Positions 1 through 10,512 of a stretch of DNA of 64,000 bases are shown in pieces; position 1 is the first letter of the stretch; each line of letters begins with the position of its first letter. The notes under the pieces are model-generated. The model had not been told where the DNA came from and did not search any database. It was given only the letters and a program-made list of their open reading frames with translations. The stretch is from assembly GCA_022539475.1 (NCBI GenBank), contig VCMS01000032.1:278238-342237 (forward strand), in the 5' to 3' direction. Origin of the DNA: Gracilaria domingensis (lineage: Eukaryota; Rhodophyta; Florideophyceae; Gracilariales; Gracilariaceae). The position numbers and the translations under genes are program-made.

Positions 1-444
1 TCTTCTTTGATATCATATGGAGACAGCGAAACAGTTCTTTACACAAATACCGAGTTGTTGCCTGCAGTAGATTTGGTAGAAAGAAAGTCAGTGGACGCAG
101 TGCTTCAGAGTGACCCCAGTCTATTCATGAGCAGTTCATTGGTGAGTACCATTGGCTCTGTACTTTCTTCGCTGAATATGAACTCTGGTGGTCCAACATG
201 TCCTCCGGGATGGATTTGGGTTTCCCGAGCAGTGTCACTGATGAGCGCAGATGAGGAGTGCTGTTCAGATAAGTGTGAGCTGTTGCCGCTGTCTCTCAGC
301 AATCCTTTCCTTTGGAGCATACAGCAGGAAATTTGTTGCGGGAACTGCAATCTTTTTGTCTGCCAGGATCAAACTCTGCTCCCGGTGTCTATTCCGTTGA
401 ATCAAGCCCCGCCGACAACTCACCCGACAAGTATTGACTTGTGA
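1..444 (+). CDS. open frame, unknown, entering from the left edge
   Basis: The frame is open from base 1 to a TGA at 442-444 (about 147 codons) and has no convincing ATG near its left end, so if real it is the C-terminal part of a protein that starts outside the window. It is rich in Ser, Leu and Cys, including Cys pairs around residues 86-88 and 110-113, and shows no motif I recognise. No membrane segment is clear. The opposite strand is open over 105-350, so coding is not established. A chance open frame is a fair alternative. Confidence 0.22.
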   Translation, partial: SSLISYGDSETVLYTNTELLPAVDLVERKSVDAVLQSDPSLFMSSSLVSTIGSVLSSLNMNSGGPTCPPGWIWVSRAVSLMSADEECCSDKCELLPLSLSNPFLWSIQQEICCGNCNLFVCQDQTLLPVSIPLNQAPPTTHPTSIDL

Positions 445-1099
445 TAGTGCCTTTGCCCTTTGAATGCAAACACATTTGCATACTGCATTGCATGACTACT
501 TACCTTAATTGCGTCTTTAGATTCGCTGCACAGAATAACTAGCAAAGAGATGCTTAGATCACATTACGTCAAACTAATGTTGTTAACCATTTAAATATGT
601 ATTACTCTTCAAGAAAACAACACGGGACGCTCTACCCCATTCTCTCATGGACACCAATATGCTGATGAGGTTATTTGGCTTTCAATATCATCTTGTACGA
701 GAAATTAGATAGCAGATCGGTTGATCAGAAACAAAAGCCTTTACTCTTTGGTTAATCGCTGACGCTTCTAGCGAGAACCTCAGGCTCTAAGAAAGCCACC
801 CTTTGGCGGCAGAGCACGATTTGCGTTCGGGCAGCAGCGTAGGTTAACCGCACCGTCGGTACAGTCAGCTCTTCGCCCGCCAGAGTCTGGCGAACAGGCA
901 ATAAGAGACCCGCACAATCGTACCCTTGGTCAGTGTTGCACGATTTCTAAAAATTTTCTTCGTCACCCTCCCGTCACCCGGTGCAGTGCAAAGTTTTTGC
1001 CAGTGGTGGCCTCCTGTCACCCACTTTCAGCGTTTTTAAAGACAATTGGAAATCCGAAAAGGTTTTCAACTTCAATGCAATGCGAAAGTATATGCAAAG

Positions 1100-1152
1100 T
1101 TCGAAAGGCTCGTCAGGTGTGCTGCTGCAGCACATCTGACGAGCCTTTCGAA
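1100..1152. repeat. near-perfect palindrome, 25-bp arms
   Basis: Positions 1100-1124 are the reverse complement of 1128-1152 with one mismatch and a 3-base loop (CTG). The arms begin TTCGAAAGGCTCG. The palindrome makes both strands encode the same Phe-Glu-Arg-Leu-Val-type peptide, which explains the overlapping shadow frames here. It could be the core of a miniature inverted-repeat element or a cruciform-forming site. Confidence 0.85.
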
Positions 1153-1500
1153 TTTCCACGTCTGCATGTGTCTGCGTGGCAGTGCCACTGCCACAATTGC
1201 AGACTGCGGCTGCCAGCCTGGCAGGATGAGCCTGTAATCCAAAGTATAGGCCTCCGTCGAAATCCCTCTGTACCGGAGGCTCCGGTACAGAAGCAAAACT
1301 CCAGCCTTTGTCTTGCGTCAAAACTATGGGCCAGTCCAGGCCAATGTCACCCCAATCTCAGATGTTCTCACAAACAGCTCTGGTCGGTACTGCCGACTCC
1401 GCGAATTACGTCTAGTTACTACGCTCACCGGCTCTCGATCTCAATACAAACAAAACCGACGTGAGCACCAAAACAAACTCAAAAGGACACTCATGATTCG

Positions 1501-1560
1501 GAAAAGCAGATCACGACTCTTACGCACTACAAGCAAACGTGTTCCGCCGGATAGTCCGTT
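1501..1560. repeat. imperfect direct repeat, copy 1
   Basis: This ~60-base block recurs at 1796-1854 with roughly 70-75% identity by eye. Translated in the same frame, both copies give a peptide of the type RxSRxRLLRTTS. It points to an old tandem or dispersed repeat rather than to a gene. Confidence 0.6.
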
Positions 1561-1795
1561 ATACATTCCAGGCTTTGTTACCAATAACAGCTGCAAGTGC
1601 AATCAAGAATCACTTGGTCCTTTGTGTCATGCACCCGGAGGTTGTTTGTATGGTGTAACAATAAGCAACACAAAACTTGAACAGGAGCATTTGACGCCCA
1701 ACAATATCACTACTGAAACCGATAAGGCTAACGAAGTCAAGTCTAAAACCAGAGTTCCGCCACAACGCAGAGCAAAACCGATCTGTGTACCTCGC

Positions 1796-1854
1796 GAAAG
1801 CAGGACAAGGCTGTTGCGCACAACCAGCGCATTTTTTCCGCTAGAAAGTCCCGT
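1796..1854. repeat. imperfect direct repeat, copy 2
   Basis: This is the second copy of the 1501-1560 block. A short palindrome, CCCGTGATTTCACGGG, follows immediately at about 1849-1864. Confidence 0.6.
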
Positions 1855-2206
1855 GATTTCACGGGCGTTAACAGAGAATAACAAGTAGACACAATTTGCG
1901 AGCGAGACAGATAATAGCACAAGATTAGGCACACGGGCACGAAACAGATGTCGGCAGCGTATGCGTTATGATTTTGTTTGATTATGGATGCCAGATCCTT
2001 TTGGACTCGACTATCTGCTCTTTTTCTGGAGTCCAATGGAATGGAACCACCTTCTCTTTACCTTAAGGATGTGGCATCGGGTTTGCGTGGAGTTTTAGGG
2101 ACATAAGTAGCTACTACGGGCATCATTTTGGCTGTGTATTCGAGATCAATCAAGCTGGGGACTTTGCAGTTGCTTTAAGTAGGGAAAGTTCACGGAGAAT
2201 AGCGTT

Positions 2207-2672
2207 TTGGACGATGAGTCATATATGACTTACGTTTTTGTCGTGATTCACGTCGGCAATTTGCTTAATACCAACCAGAGATATATCTTTGATAGATTCA
2301 AGGATGAATTTGGTGTTCTTCGTAATGGAATGAACTCTCTTTTGGCTGGTGCAATTGGGGAACGTTTGAGTGTGCGAGTAGATGCATCAGTTATGAAAAT
2401 GTCATTGCATATGCTCTGTCACGTGGTTGAGAAATGGGCTGAATAAACGATGCAGGGGAATGGGTCAGCTACACCAACTGGATTCATTGATTTTTACTCT
2501 TCAAAGGGTGTGTGAGTCGCGCTTAAACATGGCCTTTGCCGAGTTTATGCTGAAAGAACCGCTCAAATCCGTTTCCGAAAAGTATCTCGAGGCAATATAT
2601 GCAGCTGGCACACCCAAATCAGTTCTTGGTCAAGGCTACATCACAATAGCGAAGATGATAAGAACTATGTGA
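2207..2672 (+). pseudogene. two short open frames, possible gene remnant
   Basis: Two overlapping short frames (2207-2446 and 2427-2672) give amino-acid mixes that look protein-like, such as an amphipathic stretch around 2530-2660. They lie in different frames and neither has a recognised domain. They could be exons or pieces of a decayed gene. There is no supporting promoter or splice evidence that I can defend. Confidence 0.18.
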
Positions 2673-2994
2673 AGGAAAGGGCGGTAATGTGGTATTCTCA
2701 TGTCTATTGGTGGGTATCTTACTACCCGTAGGAATGGTTTTGCAGCCAACAGGCAGACAATGGCAAGTTTCGCTATCAAGGCCAGCGCATGAGGATCTGT
2801 GTGTTACTTCTGTTGTCTTTTCGATTGGGAAGCTGGACCGCTAAAGGTTGTGTAGTTGAAACATTGGAAGGAACAAAGTGTGCCAAGCTGCTACGCATCA
2901 ACCTTTATCTTCACCTTTGTGGCCGTCGTCTGCAGTCATCGCATTTAAACTATAATCACACGTATACAGACGCTTATCTTTCTACATCCCCCTT

Positions 2995-3501
2995 TTATCC
3001 GAAAAGCTCCCGCATGACATTCGTATCCGGCAGTCCTTCACTGTCTTCTTCGACCTGCTCCCAGTCAAGCAAGTCATATTCATTGCTGGGCTCTTCATTC
3101 TCCGCGGCTGCGTGTGGGGCAAACTCGGAAGAGTGAAACCCACCAGACTGTCCGAAGGTCCGCTCTCGTGAGAGATGGCAGACCAGTGACAGAGCCCTCT
3201 GTACCACCGTAACTCGGTTGTAAGGCCGAAGTGGCAACTGGCTATACCTACAGAGGTGATAGGCCACGTGGTGAGGAAACGATGAGAAACTCCAGAGATG
3301 GGGTGGTATCGGCAACGATGAAACACGACCAACGACAGGTGTAGTCCCGAGAGGGAAAGCAACAGAAAACAACAACCAAACAACACCCACACGCGACGGG
3401 TAGGGCCTCCTCGGCACTGTGCCCGGAGCGGGGCGAGATCCTCCAACGGTAATGCACGGGTTTCCGTAAACACGGCAAAACTCTATACAGAGTCGGATCA
3501 C
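2995..3501 (-). pseudogene. minus-strand ORF with acidic C-terminus, probably truncated
   Basis: A minus-strand frame ends at 2995. Its last ~45 residues are acidic and protein-like (contains EYDLLDWEQVEEDSEG), while the part upstream of about 3140 is unlike it and looks like repeat sequence. The simplest reading is a real 3' coding end that was joined to, or invaded by, repeat DNA at about 3135. The family is unknown. Confidence 0.25.
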
Positions 3502-3508
3502 TTCGTAA
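3140..3508. other. repeat-like DNA left of element C
   Basis: No gene is seen. A block at about 3203-3270 (accaccgtaac ... tggctata ... cacgtgg) recurs imperfectly at about 3591-3640 inside the candidate LTR to the right. The LTR of element C may therefore be longer than called, or contain an internal duplication. Confidence 0.4.
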
Positions 3509-4087
3509 TGTAGTCCTATACCTCCTCGGTACGACCCTCAGGTCCCGACATCAACGACAGATGTTCCTCAAAGGTACCGAGAGGGTAGGACCACCGTAAC
3601 CAGACGTGGCTATACTCGCGAGAGTGATAACCCACGTAGGCGGTTGGCGCCAGAGCCTCACTCGTGTAGAGTCCACTCAGGAGAGCGCTACTCGACAAAG
3701 AGTTCACTTAGAAGTGCTCGGGTTGACTTTACAAAGGTGCTCGCGACGACGAGGTCGAGCTCACCTAAGTAGGTCTAAACTAACTATGTACACGTGGTGC
3801 ACACCCGCAGGGGTCCGTACACGTGGCTAGCCCAGTGTCAGGCACCTCAGGTGCACTACCTATTGTCCCGTAATATGCACACACACGGTGGTGTAGTACA
3901 CGCGTCCACCTAGCGGTATTGGCCAGCAATGGCAACCCTGATTACAGGTAACTGTGGGAAAGCCATTCCAAAAGTAACCGCCAAAATTGGGTCCAACTCA
4001 TAACTCTTCGAGTGCATCCTCGTATCACTCCCCTGAGTATATGAGGCGCATCATCCTGATAACCACGCAAAATGCGTTGCTCTACAT
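3509..4087 (-). repeat. candidate 3' LTR of gypsy element C
   Basis: Read on the minus strand, a polypurine tract at 4088-4102 is followed at once by TGTAGAGC, the expected start of a 3' LTR. The 579-bp block ends (left edge, plus strand) with TGTAGTCCTATA, the complement of a TATA...ACA end. Its length is almost the same as the 569-572 bp LTRs of elements A and B, which also begin TGTAG. The matching 5' LTR is not present, so the boundaries rest on motif and length only. Confidence 0.45.
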
Positions 4088-4102
4088 CTCCCCCTCCTTA
4101 GA
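4088..4102 (-). other. 3' polypurine tract of element C
   Basis: On the minus strand this reads CTAAGGAGGGGGAGA directly before the LTR start, the position of the plus-strand DNA priming site in LTR retrotransposons. Read on the plus strand it is a pyrimidine tract ending in TAG, which would also suit a 3' splice site just upstream of the antisense gene at 4166. Close copies occur at 9160-9175 and 12308-12323. Confidence 0.5.
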
Positions 4103-5018
4103 GCCGAGAACGACTTCGAGGCTGAAGTTTTGTGCGAAACGCAAGTACGTAAATACGTCACAATCATGAGCGGTACCAACTCCTCGGTTTCTATACCTCG
4201 CAAGCGCGATACACACTCAAGCGAACAGAGTATTCAAGTATCCGAACTCGATCACAGTACATCATCTGTCATTCCGATGAACCCGAATCAGTTTCCTCAT
4301 CACCCGACGGGTCAGGCGAGCGCGTCGAACTACCCTCAGCCGGGTTCTGCGACGGCTCCACTGCCTCAGTCTCAACCGATGGTCCCGGTGAACGTTCCGT
4401 TATGGAATTCAGCGCAAGCGATGCCGCTGATGGCGAACCAAGCTGGTTGGATATCGAGGGAATCTCTCGCAGTACGCGATCCACTCCGTGATGGGTTTGC
4501 GTTCAGCCGTGCACCGTGGTTTCATCCGGTAGCTGTTAACGATGACACTCTCCTGGAGTCGTATGCCGAAAACGGCTTCCTACCGGGCGGTCTGCCGTTA
4601 GCGGTAGTGCAATCCCCAGAATGGAAAGTTCGTATAGCGATCGACCCGATGCTCCTCCGGTACGATACCCGCGAGGGTGAGAACCTGAACACCGCGCGCG
4701 CGGAACACGCGAAGTTGGCGTACAAGAGACTCAGTCGAGTGCACCTCGAGCACCTGGTTCCACCGTCATATGGGTTCGATACTCCGTTCTACCGTACTTT
4801 CGGTGAAGTCCGATATGGAGACAACTTGGCGACGTTCGACCATGCGCGGTACGCTGGCGATGGCCCGACCACATCGAGGTTGATGTTGTGCTGGAATCGG
4901 CCCATACTCCGAGCGGAGTTCCGTTATCTTGCAAGAACGCTTCCCAGGGTGGGTTCGTCAACCGCATTCGGTTTGAGCGGAAAGCTCGTTCCCGTCATGG
5001 GTATCTGATTCCGTACCC

Positions 5019-5801
5019 GAATATCGAGACCGGAGAGGTACAGACCGCAGGCCTTTGTTGGACGGTTCCCTCCTCTACCAGATTGGTGGCGTGATGTGGA
5101 GGTACCCAAAGGGTGTTTTGCAGAACTGCCTCCGTGCTTGAGTTACATCGGCTCCCGATTGATCAGCGATCCGCGTTCAGGATGGTGGGGTCTGGTAGCC
5201 GGCGAGTGGGCGGCACGCGTAGCAGCGTTTCTCCTCTGGGAGGCTTACGACAACTACCGTGTTTGGTATATTCCGCCGATGCTTCGCACATTATCCGCTC
5301 GCTGGATTTGCACACTCCCTTGGGGTCCGAAGAGAACGTGGATGAGATCCATTACATCTTGGATGTTATCGATGGAGTCGATTGGGAACGGTGCCCCGTT
5401 CGCAGCGTGGGAAAGGTCCTCGTCGTCACTACGACCGCTCACCCGGTAAGGAGACATCCCACCTGCAGGAGATTTCGTGTATTACGACCCATGGGAGGGT
5501 ACGATGACAACTATGCGCATATGCCGAGTGGGCAGGCGAACCAGCCACGGTCGATTCAGACAGTCACCCCGTTGGGTTCATGTTCAGTGACACTGGGTCG
5601 CGCCCCAGTAGATCTGGATGATCCGAACACGTAGTGGATACCGGTGGAGAAGGCGGCGGGAGCACTCGTCGAGAATGGACCAGGAGTTGGTGAACGACCT
5701 ACCGCGGCGTAAATCAGGTGTTGCAACGCCAGCGGCGGGGTACCCCAGGCTCCGTGGGTGGAATGTTCCGACTCAAGCGAGTTGTTCCGGTGGTGGGTCG
5801 G
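5019..5801. repeat. left flank of N gap, duplicated
   Basis: This ~783-bp stretch is repeated in direct orientation at 6492-7285, immediately after the N run. The two copies differ mainly by one-base insertions and deletions. Duplicated sequence on both sides of a gap is a typical sign of two overlapping contig ends that were not merged. Confidence 0.8.
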
Positions 5802-6491
5802 NNNNNNNNNNNNNNNNNNNNNNNNNNNNNNNNNNNNNNNNNNNNNNNNNNNNNNNNNNNNNNNNNNNNNNNNNNNNNNNNNNNNNNNNNNNNNNNNNNN
5901 NNNNNNNNNNNNNNNNNNNNNNNNNNNNNNNNNNNNNNNNNNNNNNNNNNNNNNNNNNNNNNNNNNNNNNNNNNNNNNNNNNNNNNNNNNNNNNNNNNNN
6001 NNNNNNNNNNNNNNNNNNNNNNNNNNNNNNNNNNNNNNNNNNNNNNNNNNNNNNNNNNNNNNNNNNNNNNNNNNNNNNNNNNNNNNNNNNNNNNNNNNNN
6101 NNNNNNNNNNNNNNNNNNNNNNNNNNNNNNNNNNNNNNNNNNNNNNNNNNNNNNNNNNNNNNNNNNNNNNNNNNNNNNNNNNNNNNNNNNNNNNNNNNNN
6201 NNNNNNNNNNNNNNNNNNNNNNNNNNNNNNNNNNNNNNNNNNNNNNNNNNNNNNNNNNNNNNNNNNNNNNNNNNNNNNNNNNNNNNNNNNNNNNNNNNNN
6301 NNNNNNNNNNNNNNNNNNNNNNNNNNNNNNNNNNNNNNNNNNNNNNNNNNNNNNNNNNNNNNNNNNNNNNNNNNNNNNNNNNNNNNNNNNNNNNNNNNNN
6401 NNNNNNNNNNNNNNNNNNNNNNNNNNNNNNNNNNNNNNNNNNNNNNNNNNNNNNNNNNNNNNNNNNNNNNNNNNNNNNNNNNNNNNNNNNN
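5802..6491. other. assembly gap (690 Ns)
   Basis: A run of undetermined bases inside the element C antisense gene. Because its flanks are duplicates, the gap may be artificial. Long open frames spanning it have no meaning. Confidence 1.
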
Positions 6492-7285
6492 CGAATATCG
6501 AGACCAGAGGTGTTACAAGACCTCAGGCCTTTGGTGGACGGTTCCCTCCTCTACCAGATTGGTGGCGTGATTGTGGACGTACCCAAAGGTTGTTTTGCCA
6601 GAACTTGCCTCCCGTGCTTGAGTTACATCGGCTTCCCGATTGATCAGCCGATCCGCGTTCAGGATGGTGGGGTCTGGTAGCCGGCGATGCGGCGGCATGC
6701 GGTAGCAGCGTTTCTCCCCTCTGAGAGCTTACGACACACTACCGTGTTTTGCGTATATTCGCCGATGCTTCGCAACATACCGGCGTCGCGGATTGTGCAC
6801 ACTCCCTTGGTCGTCGAAGAGTACGTGGATAGATCATTACATCTTGGATGTATCGATGGAGGTCGATTGGGGAAACGGTGCCCCGTTTCGCAGCGTGGAA
6901 AGGTCCTCGTCGGTCACTACGACCGCTCACCCGGTAGGAGACAGCCCACCGCAGCGAGATTTCGTGGTATTACGACCATGGAGGCGTACGATGACAAACT
7001 AGCGCATATGCCGAGTGGGCAGCAACCAGCCAACGGTCCGATTCCAGACAGTCACCCCGTTGGGTTCATGTTCCAGTGACAACTGGGTCGCCCAGTAGAT
7101 TCTGGATGCATCCGAACATGGATACTTGTGGAGAGGCGGCGGGAGCCACTCGTGGCGAGATCGACCAGGAGTGGTGAAACGACCTACGGCGCGAATCAAA
7201 AGTGTTGGCACGCCAGTCGGCCGGGGTACCCAGGCTCCTGATAGGGTGAATGTTCCGACTCAAGCGAGTGTTCCGGTGGCGGGTC
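6492..7285. repeat. right flank of N gap, duplicate of 5019-5801
   Basis: This is the direct duplicate of the left flank. Both begin CGAATATCGAGACC and end near a Pro/Val-rich coding segment. Indel-type differences dominate, which suggests uncorrected long-read noise. Confidence 0.8.
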
Positions 7286-7569
7286 CGGCCCCTGTAGCGG
7301 CTACCGTTCCTTCGGTCCTTCCGGCCCGACAGCTCCGGTCGCTCCGGGAGATTCTCCGGCGAACATCGCGATGTTGCGCGCCAGTCTCCAGAACGCTGGA
7401 ATTATCGTGCCCGATCATCTCACCACTATGGCAGGGATACTGGCTTACGCCGTTCCGCACCCTTCGCAGGGTCCCTCCGGTAGCGGCGGTGCCGTCCCTC
7501 ATCGGGGGGTAAGATGACCAGCAGGGCTGGAGGACTTGGTCCTTAGTATAAGATAGAAACAGTAAAACC

Positions 7570-8110
7570 ATCTAGTGGTAACTTTCCCTTCACCCTTTTG
7601 CCTGTTCTCCACGAACTTGATCATCTTCGATACTTCTTCACTCACACTGTGTTCAAGTGTACTTCACTTCTTTGGTGCTTCTTCTACTCTAACCGTTTTA
7701 AATCGTACAACCGGCATTTCGGTATGCTCTTCTTTCTTTCTTCTCACTTCCTCTAGTTAAGTCTTCACCGCTTCATTGGTCTTCTTTCCTTCATTCATCC
7801 CCACACAGAAGGGTCAACTCTCCATTCTGAGTCTTCCGCATCGCGGTATAGTTGAAAGCTCCTCACCGGGAACGGTTCTTATCCCACCTGGGCTTGGTCC
7901 AGGTTGGACGCAAGGCTGACCGAGTGCGACGGTGGTATGAAACGATCTTCGACCTAAGGTAAGGTGCTCGGCCGGCGTCCATGTGTCCTCCTCGAGCGGA
8001 ATGTAGCCATACCAGCGCACTTTGGTACGAGTACCGTCCCATCGGTTTTACAACATGACGTACGATACGTTCGATCACGTATTCCTGCGGTACACCTCGG
8101 TGTTGACTGC
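7570..8110 (-). pseudogene. chromodomain and charged tail, C-terminus of element C polyprotein
   Basis: On the minus strand about 8085-7950 encodes a chromodomain in two frames. The first half is of the type EYVIERIVRHVVKP and the second RWYGYIPLEEDTWTPAEHL, giving the hallmark pattern of an aromatic-rich strand, WxGY and TWxP. One frame break separates the halves. Chromodomains at the integrase C-terminus define chromoviruses and steer integration to chromatin carrying methylated histone H3. Below 7800 the minus strand encodes a Lys/Glu-rich, coiled-coil-like tail with one stop. The order after integrase (9740-10504) is as expected, but about 1.6 kb of poorly readable sequence lies between. 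Confidence 0.65.
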
Positions 8111-8120
8111 TCTCCTTCAC

Positions 8121-9735
8121 CCATTGTGGTTTGTACCTTCGAGGGTGGCGAGGTGGTGGCCGGCTAACCTCTAGAGGGTTCCTCTTGACTTAACCAGTCA
8201 CGACTCACTAGGAGTTCCTCGCTGCACGACAACTACAACTTACGCCAGAGCGTCCATCTTCAACCTGAAAGGTTCTTCTTGAAATACTCTCCTTCTGAGT
8301 CTGACGAGCTTCGGCTCTTTGGTTGAGCTTCGACCGTCCAACGTAGCTCGGATTCTGAGCTCCCTCTTGCTATCCAGAAAAGGATCGTCCGGCGACGGAG
8401 AACGGCGAGGGTTTCGCTCCGTGTGCGCCATGGAGGCCGGCATTGAACCAATCACGGTTGCATGATCGCGCCTTCTGGTTGCCAGGCGTTGGCACGTCGT
8501 GAGCACGAGTTAACCTACCATAACAGGTGTCCGTTCGCCTACGGTTGGACGACGCGTACAGTCGTGCACCGTGCACGTGTGGTGCTCGCGCACGCGACTT
8601 ACTGTCAGCAGTTCCCCGCGTCGGCGGTGCTTTCCATACGTCACCACGTCACACAACGTGTTACTCTCCACTTGGGTGTGTCATGAGTCCTCTGCCACGC
8701 GGCGTGGGTGCACCATCGACGGTTTCAAAAACTCGTACTTCGTACTTCACCTTTCCGAAGGTTGTTTTCCCAAATACATACGCGGGGAAGTACGACTTCT
8801 CGTTCCTGATACCACGGAGCGCGTGTTAACACCGGTCGGTAACATTGAGCTTGGTCTACCGCTTGACGTTCTGGCTTCTCCGCGAAGCCCGGGTCTATCA
8901 GATACGGTCTTCTCGCACTGCGTGCGTGCCCACTCAAGTTGGGTGTCCCCGATCGGGGTTAAATATCCAGCAGCGGTACAGGGTACCCTTGGGTGGTTCT
9001 GTCGGTTTCCAGCGCATTGCTCAACGAACTCGACGGAGTATCACCACGAGGTACAGCGCCTCGGCGCACCACAACGCTATCGGTAGAGGACCGCGAGATT
9101 GTGCGGTACCTTGCGACACAGTGTGACCGTGCGACGCCGGTGTAACGGGTTCCGTACTTTCCTCCCCCTCCTTAGGCGGTGGCACGGGAGCCACGACGTC
9201 GGTGGGTGGTAACTCTAGTTGAGTTGCCTCTTCGTCTCCCCGCAACGGACCGGAGGGTTGTGCTACCCGCGGAGGTGATCTGACTTCGCGGTAGCATCCG
9301 ATAAGCCGCGATCAGGGCGGAGAGTCGCAGGGGCGCGAAAGATTACGACCTGTTTTCAGTCCCCTGTAGGCTGTCACCCCAGTTGGGTGTAACGTTGAAC
9401 GTAGGTGTTGGTCCAGCCGCGGAACGGCCTCTAACGATATCCGTTCGTGGACGAGTATTGATTATCCAATTACTACGCGTTCGTCCGCTGACGGAAATAA
9501 CCTGTGTAGGGTCCTTCCGCGAATAGGCGAGAGCTGTGGCGGCGTCCTTCTCCGATTATAGTATTCTTTGCGGAGAAATACCATATCGTCTGGTGTTTTT
9601 GACCTTGGTAATGGGTCTTAACCTTCGCATCGAAAGTTGCGCTGGTATAAGCGGCCTGGCGCCTTATCCATCGCCTGTGCCGAGCGACCGGGTAACCATT
9701 TGGTTAACCAATCCTTCCAAGCGTTCCTGTATAAC
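8121..9735. other. poorly readable part of element C between integrase and chromodomain
   Basis: I see no continuous frame. By position it should hold the integrase C-terminal linker. A polypurine-type motif sits at 9160-9175. A segment on the minus strand near 8260-8450 is Ser/Lys/Glu rich. The stretch has many frame breaks and could include an insertion that I cannot delimit. Confidence 0.4.
9160..9175 (-). other. internal polypurine-type motif, element C
   Basis: The minus strand reads CTAAGGAGGGGGAGGA, matching the 3' polypurine tract core. It lies downstream of the integrase core. It may be a central polypurine tract or, on the plus strand, a pyrimidine tract plus TAG splice-acceptor-like site. 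Confidence 0.4.
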
Positions 9736-9739
9736 CCAA

Positions 9740-10504
9740 CAGACGGTACGTAGAAAGCGTTTCTTGAGCCTCGATTGCAACCGGTGCGGTACTCTTGACA
9801 ATACCAACTCAAAAGGTGCTAGCTTCGTTACCCGGTGGACTTGGTGTTGTACGCATACGTAATAGCGTCCGTATACAAATCCCAATCCTTAGGATGATCT
9901 GCCACATAAGATCTTAATGCATTCAGCATGGTACGGTTAAATCGTTCTACCTGACCATTTGTTGGGGTGGTAGGTGTCGTAAATAGATTCTTGACACTCA
10001 AATCCGACAGACGTCCTGGAAAAACTTCGACGTGAACTGTGAACCGTTATCTGATAATAGATGAACCGGTGGACCGTACACAAAGACCCAGTGGGTGACA
10101 AAAGCTTGTGCAACCACGGTGGCCGTAATCCGTTTCAGCGGGACTGTCCGTACCAACTTAGAGAACCGATCGGTGATAACCAGAAGGTATCGATTACCTC
10201 TTGCGGTTCTGATCAATTCACCTAAGATATCGATAGCGATAAACTCCAAAGGAGACCGTGCTGGGAACAGCGTTAACTTCTTCGAGTACTTACGAAGTTT
10301 CACGTTATTCTTAGCGCACTCGGTGCAAGAGCGTCGTACTGCGTAGCAGTCCAATGCCATTGACGGCCAGTAAAAATCCCTACGCAGGGTCAAGTATAGT
10401 TTTCGACCTCCTGGGTGGGCTCCTACCTTCACATAGTGTGTCATTACCAACACACGGTTTTGCAGCGAGTATGGGACCACAATTTGGGTATACGCTTCGA
10501 CCAA
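9740..10504 (-). pseudogene. Ty3/gypsy integrase, element C
   Basis: The enzyme would insert the DNA copy of the element into the genome. The minus-strand frame starting at 10504 shows the zinc-binding His/Cys region (HPGG, then FYWP, then CTEC) and the RNase H-fold core, with catalytic Asp in FIAIDILG and the second Asp in LLSDNGSQFT. The frame breaks at about 9998. The C-terminal part resumes in another frame at about 9885-9745 with the conserved segment VHRVTKLAPFELVLSR. The third catalytic Glu region falls at the break. The gene is part of a gag-pol unit read leftwards. The breaks may be decay or sequencing noise. Confidence 0.85.
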
Positions 10505-10512
10505 CCTAACCA

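Larger units (their letters stand above)
445..2206. other. gene-poor stretch with short repeats
   Basis: No convincing gene is visible. Several modest open frames overlap on both strands around 974-1464 because of a palindrome at 1100-1152, and the frame at 1313-1888 is built on an internal direct repeat. Small hairpins also occur near 880-895, 1184-1198 and 1275-1287. The stretch looks like repeat-derived DNA. Confidence 0.5.
4166..7512 (+). pseudogene. extra antisense gene (aORF) of element C, interrupted
   Basis: This gene lies between the integrase/chromodomain end and the 3' LTR of element C but is coded on the opposite strand. The first 281 codons (4166-5008, ATG at 4166) are intact: a Ser/Pro/Gln-rich start, then a denser Trp- and Tyr-containing region. 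Beyond 5008 the frame shifts several times and crosses the N gap. After the gap the text repeats, ending in a Pro/Ala/Val-rich tail that stops at 7510-7512. No domain is recognised. Extra genes between integrase and the 3' LTR, some antisense, are known in plant gypsy elements such as Grande and RIRE2. Copies A and B have a gene in the same place, which supports it as a real element gene of unknown role. Confidence 0.5.

Noticed and set aside
5618-6680. Open frames of 270-341 codons across the N run
   Set aside because: The openness comes from undetermined bases only.
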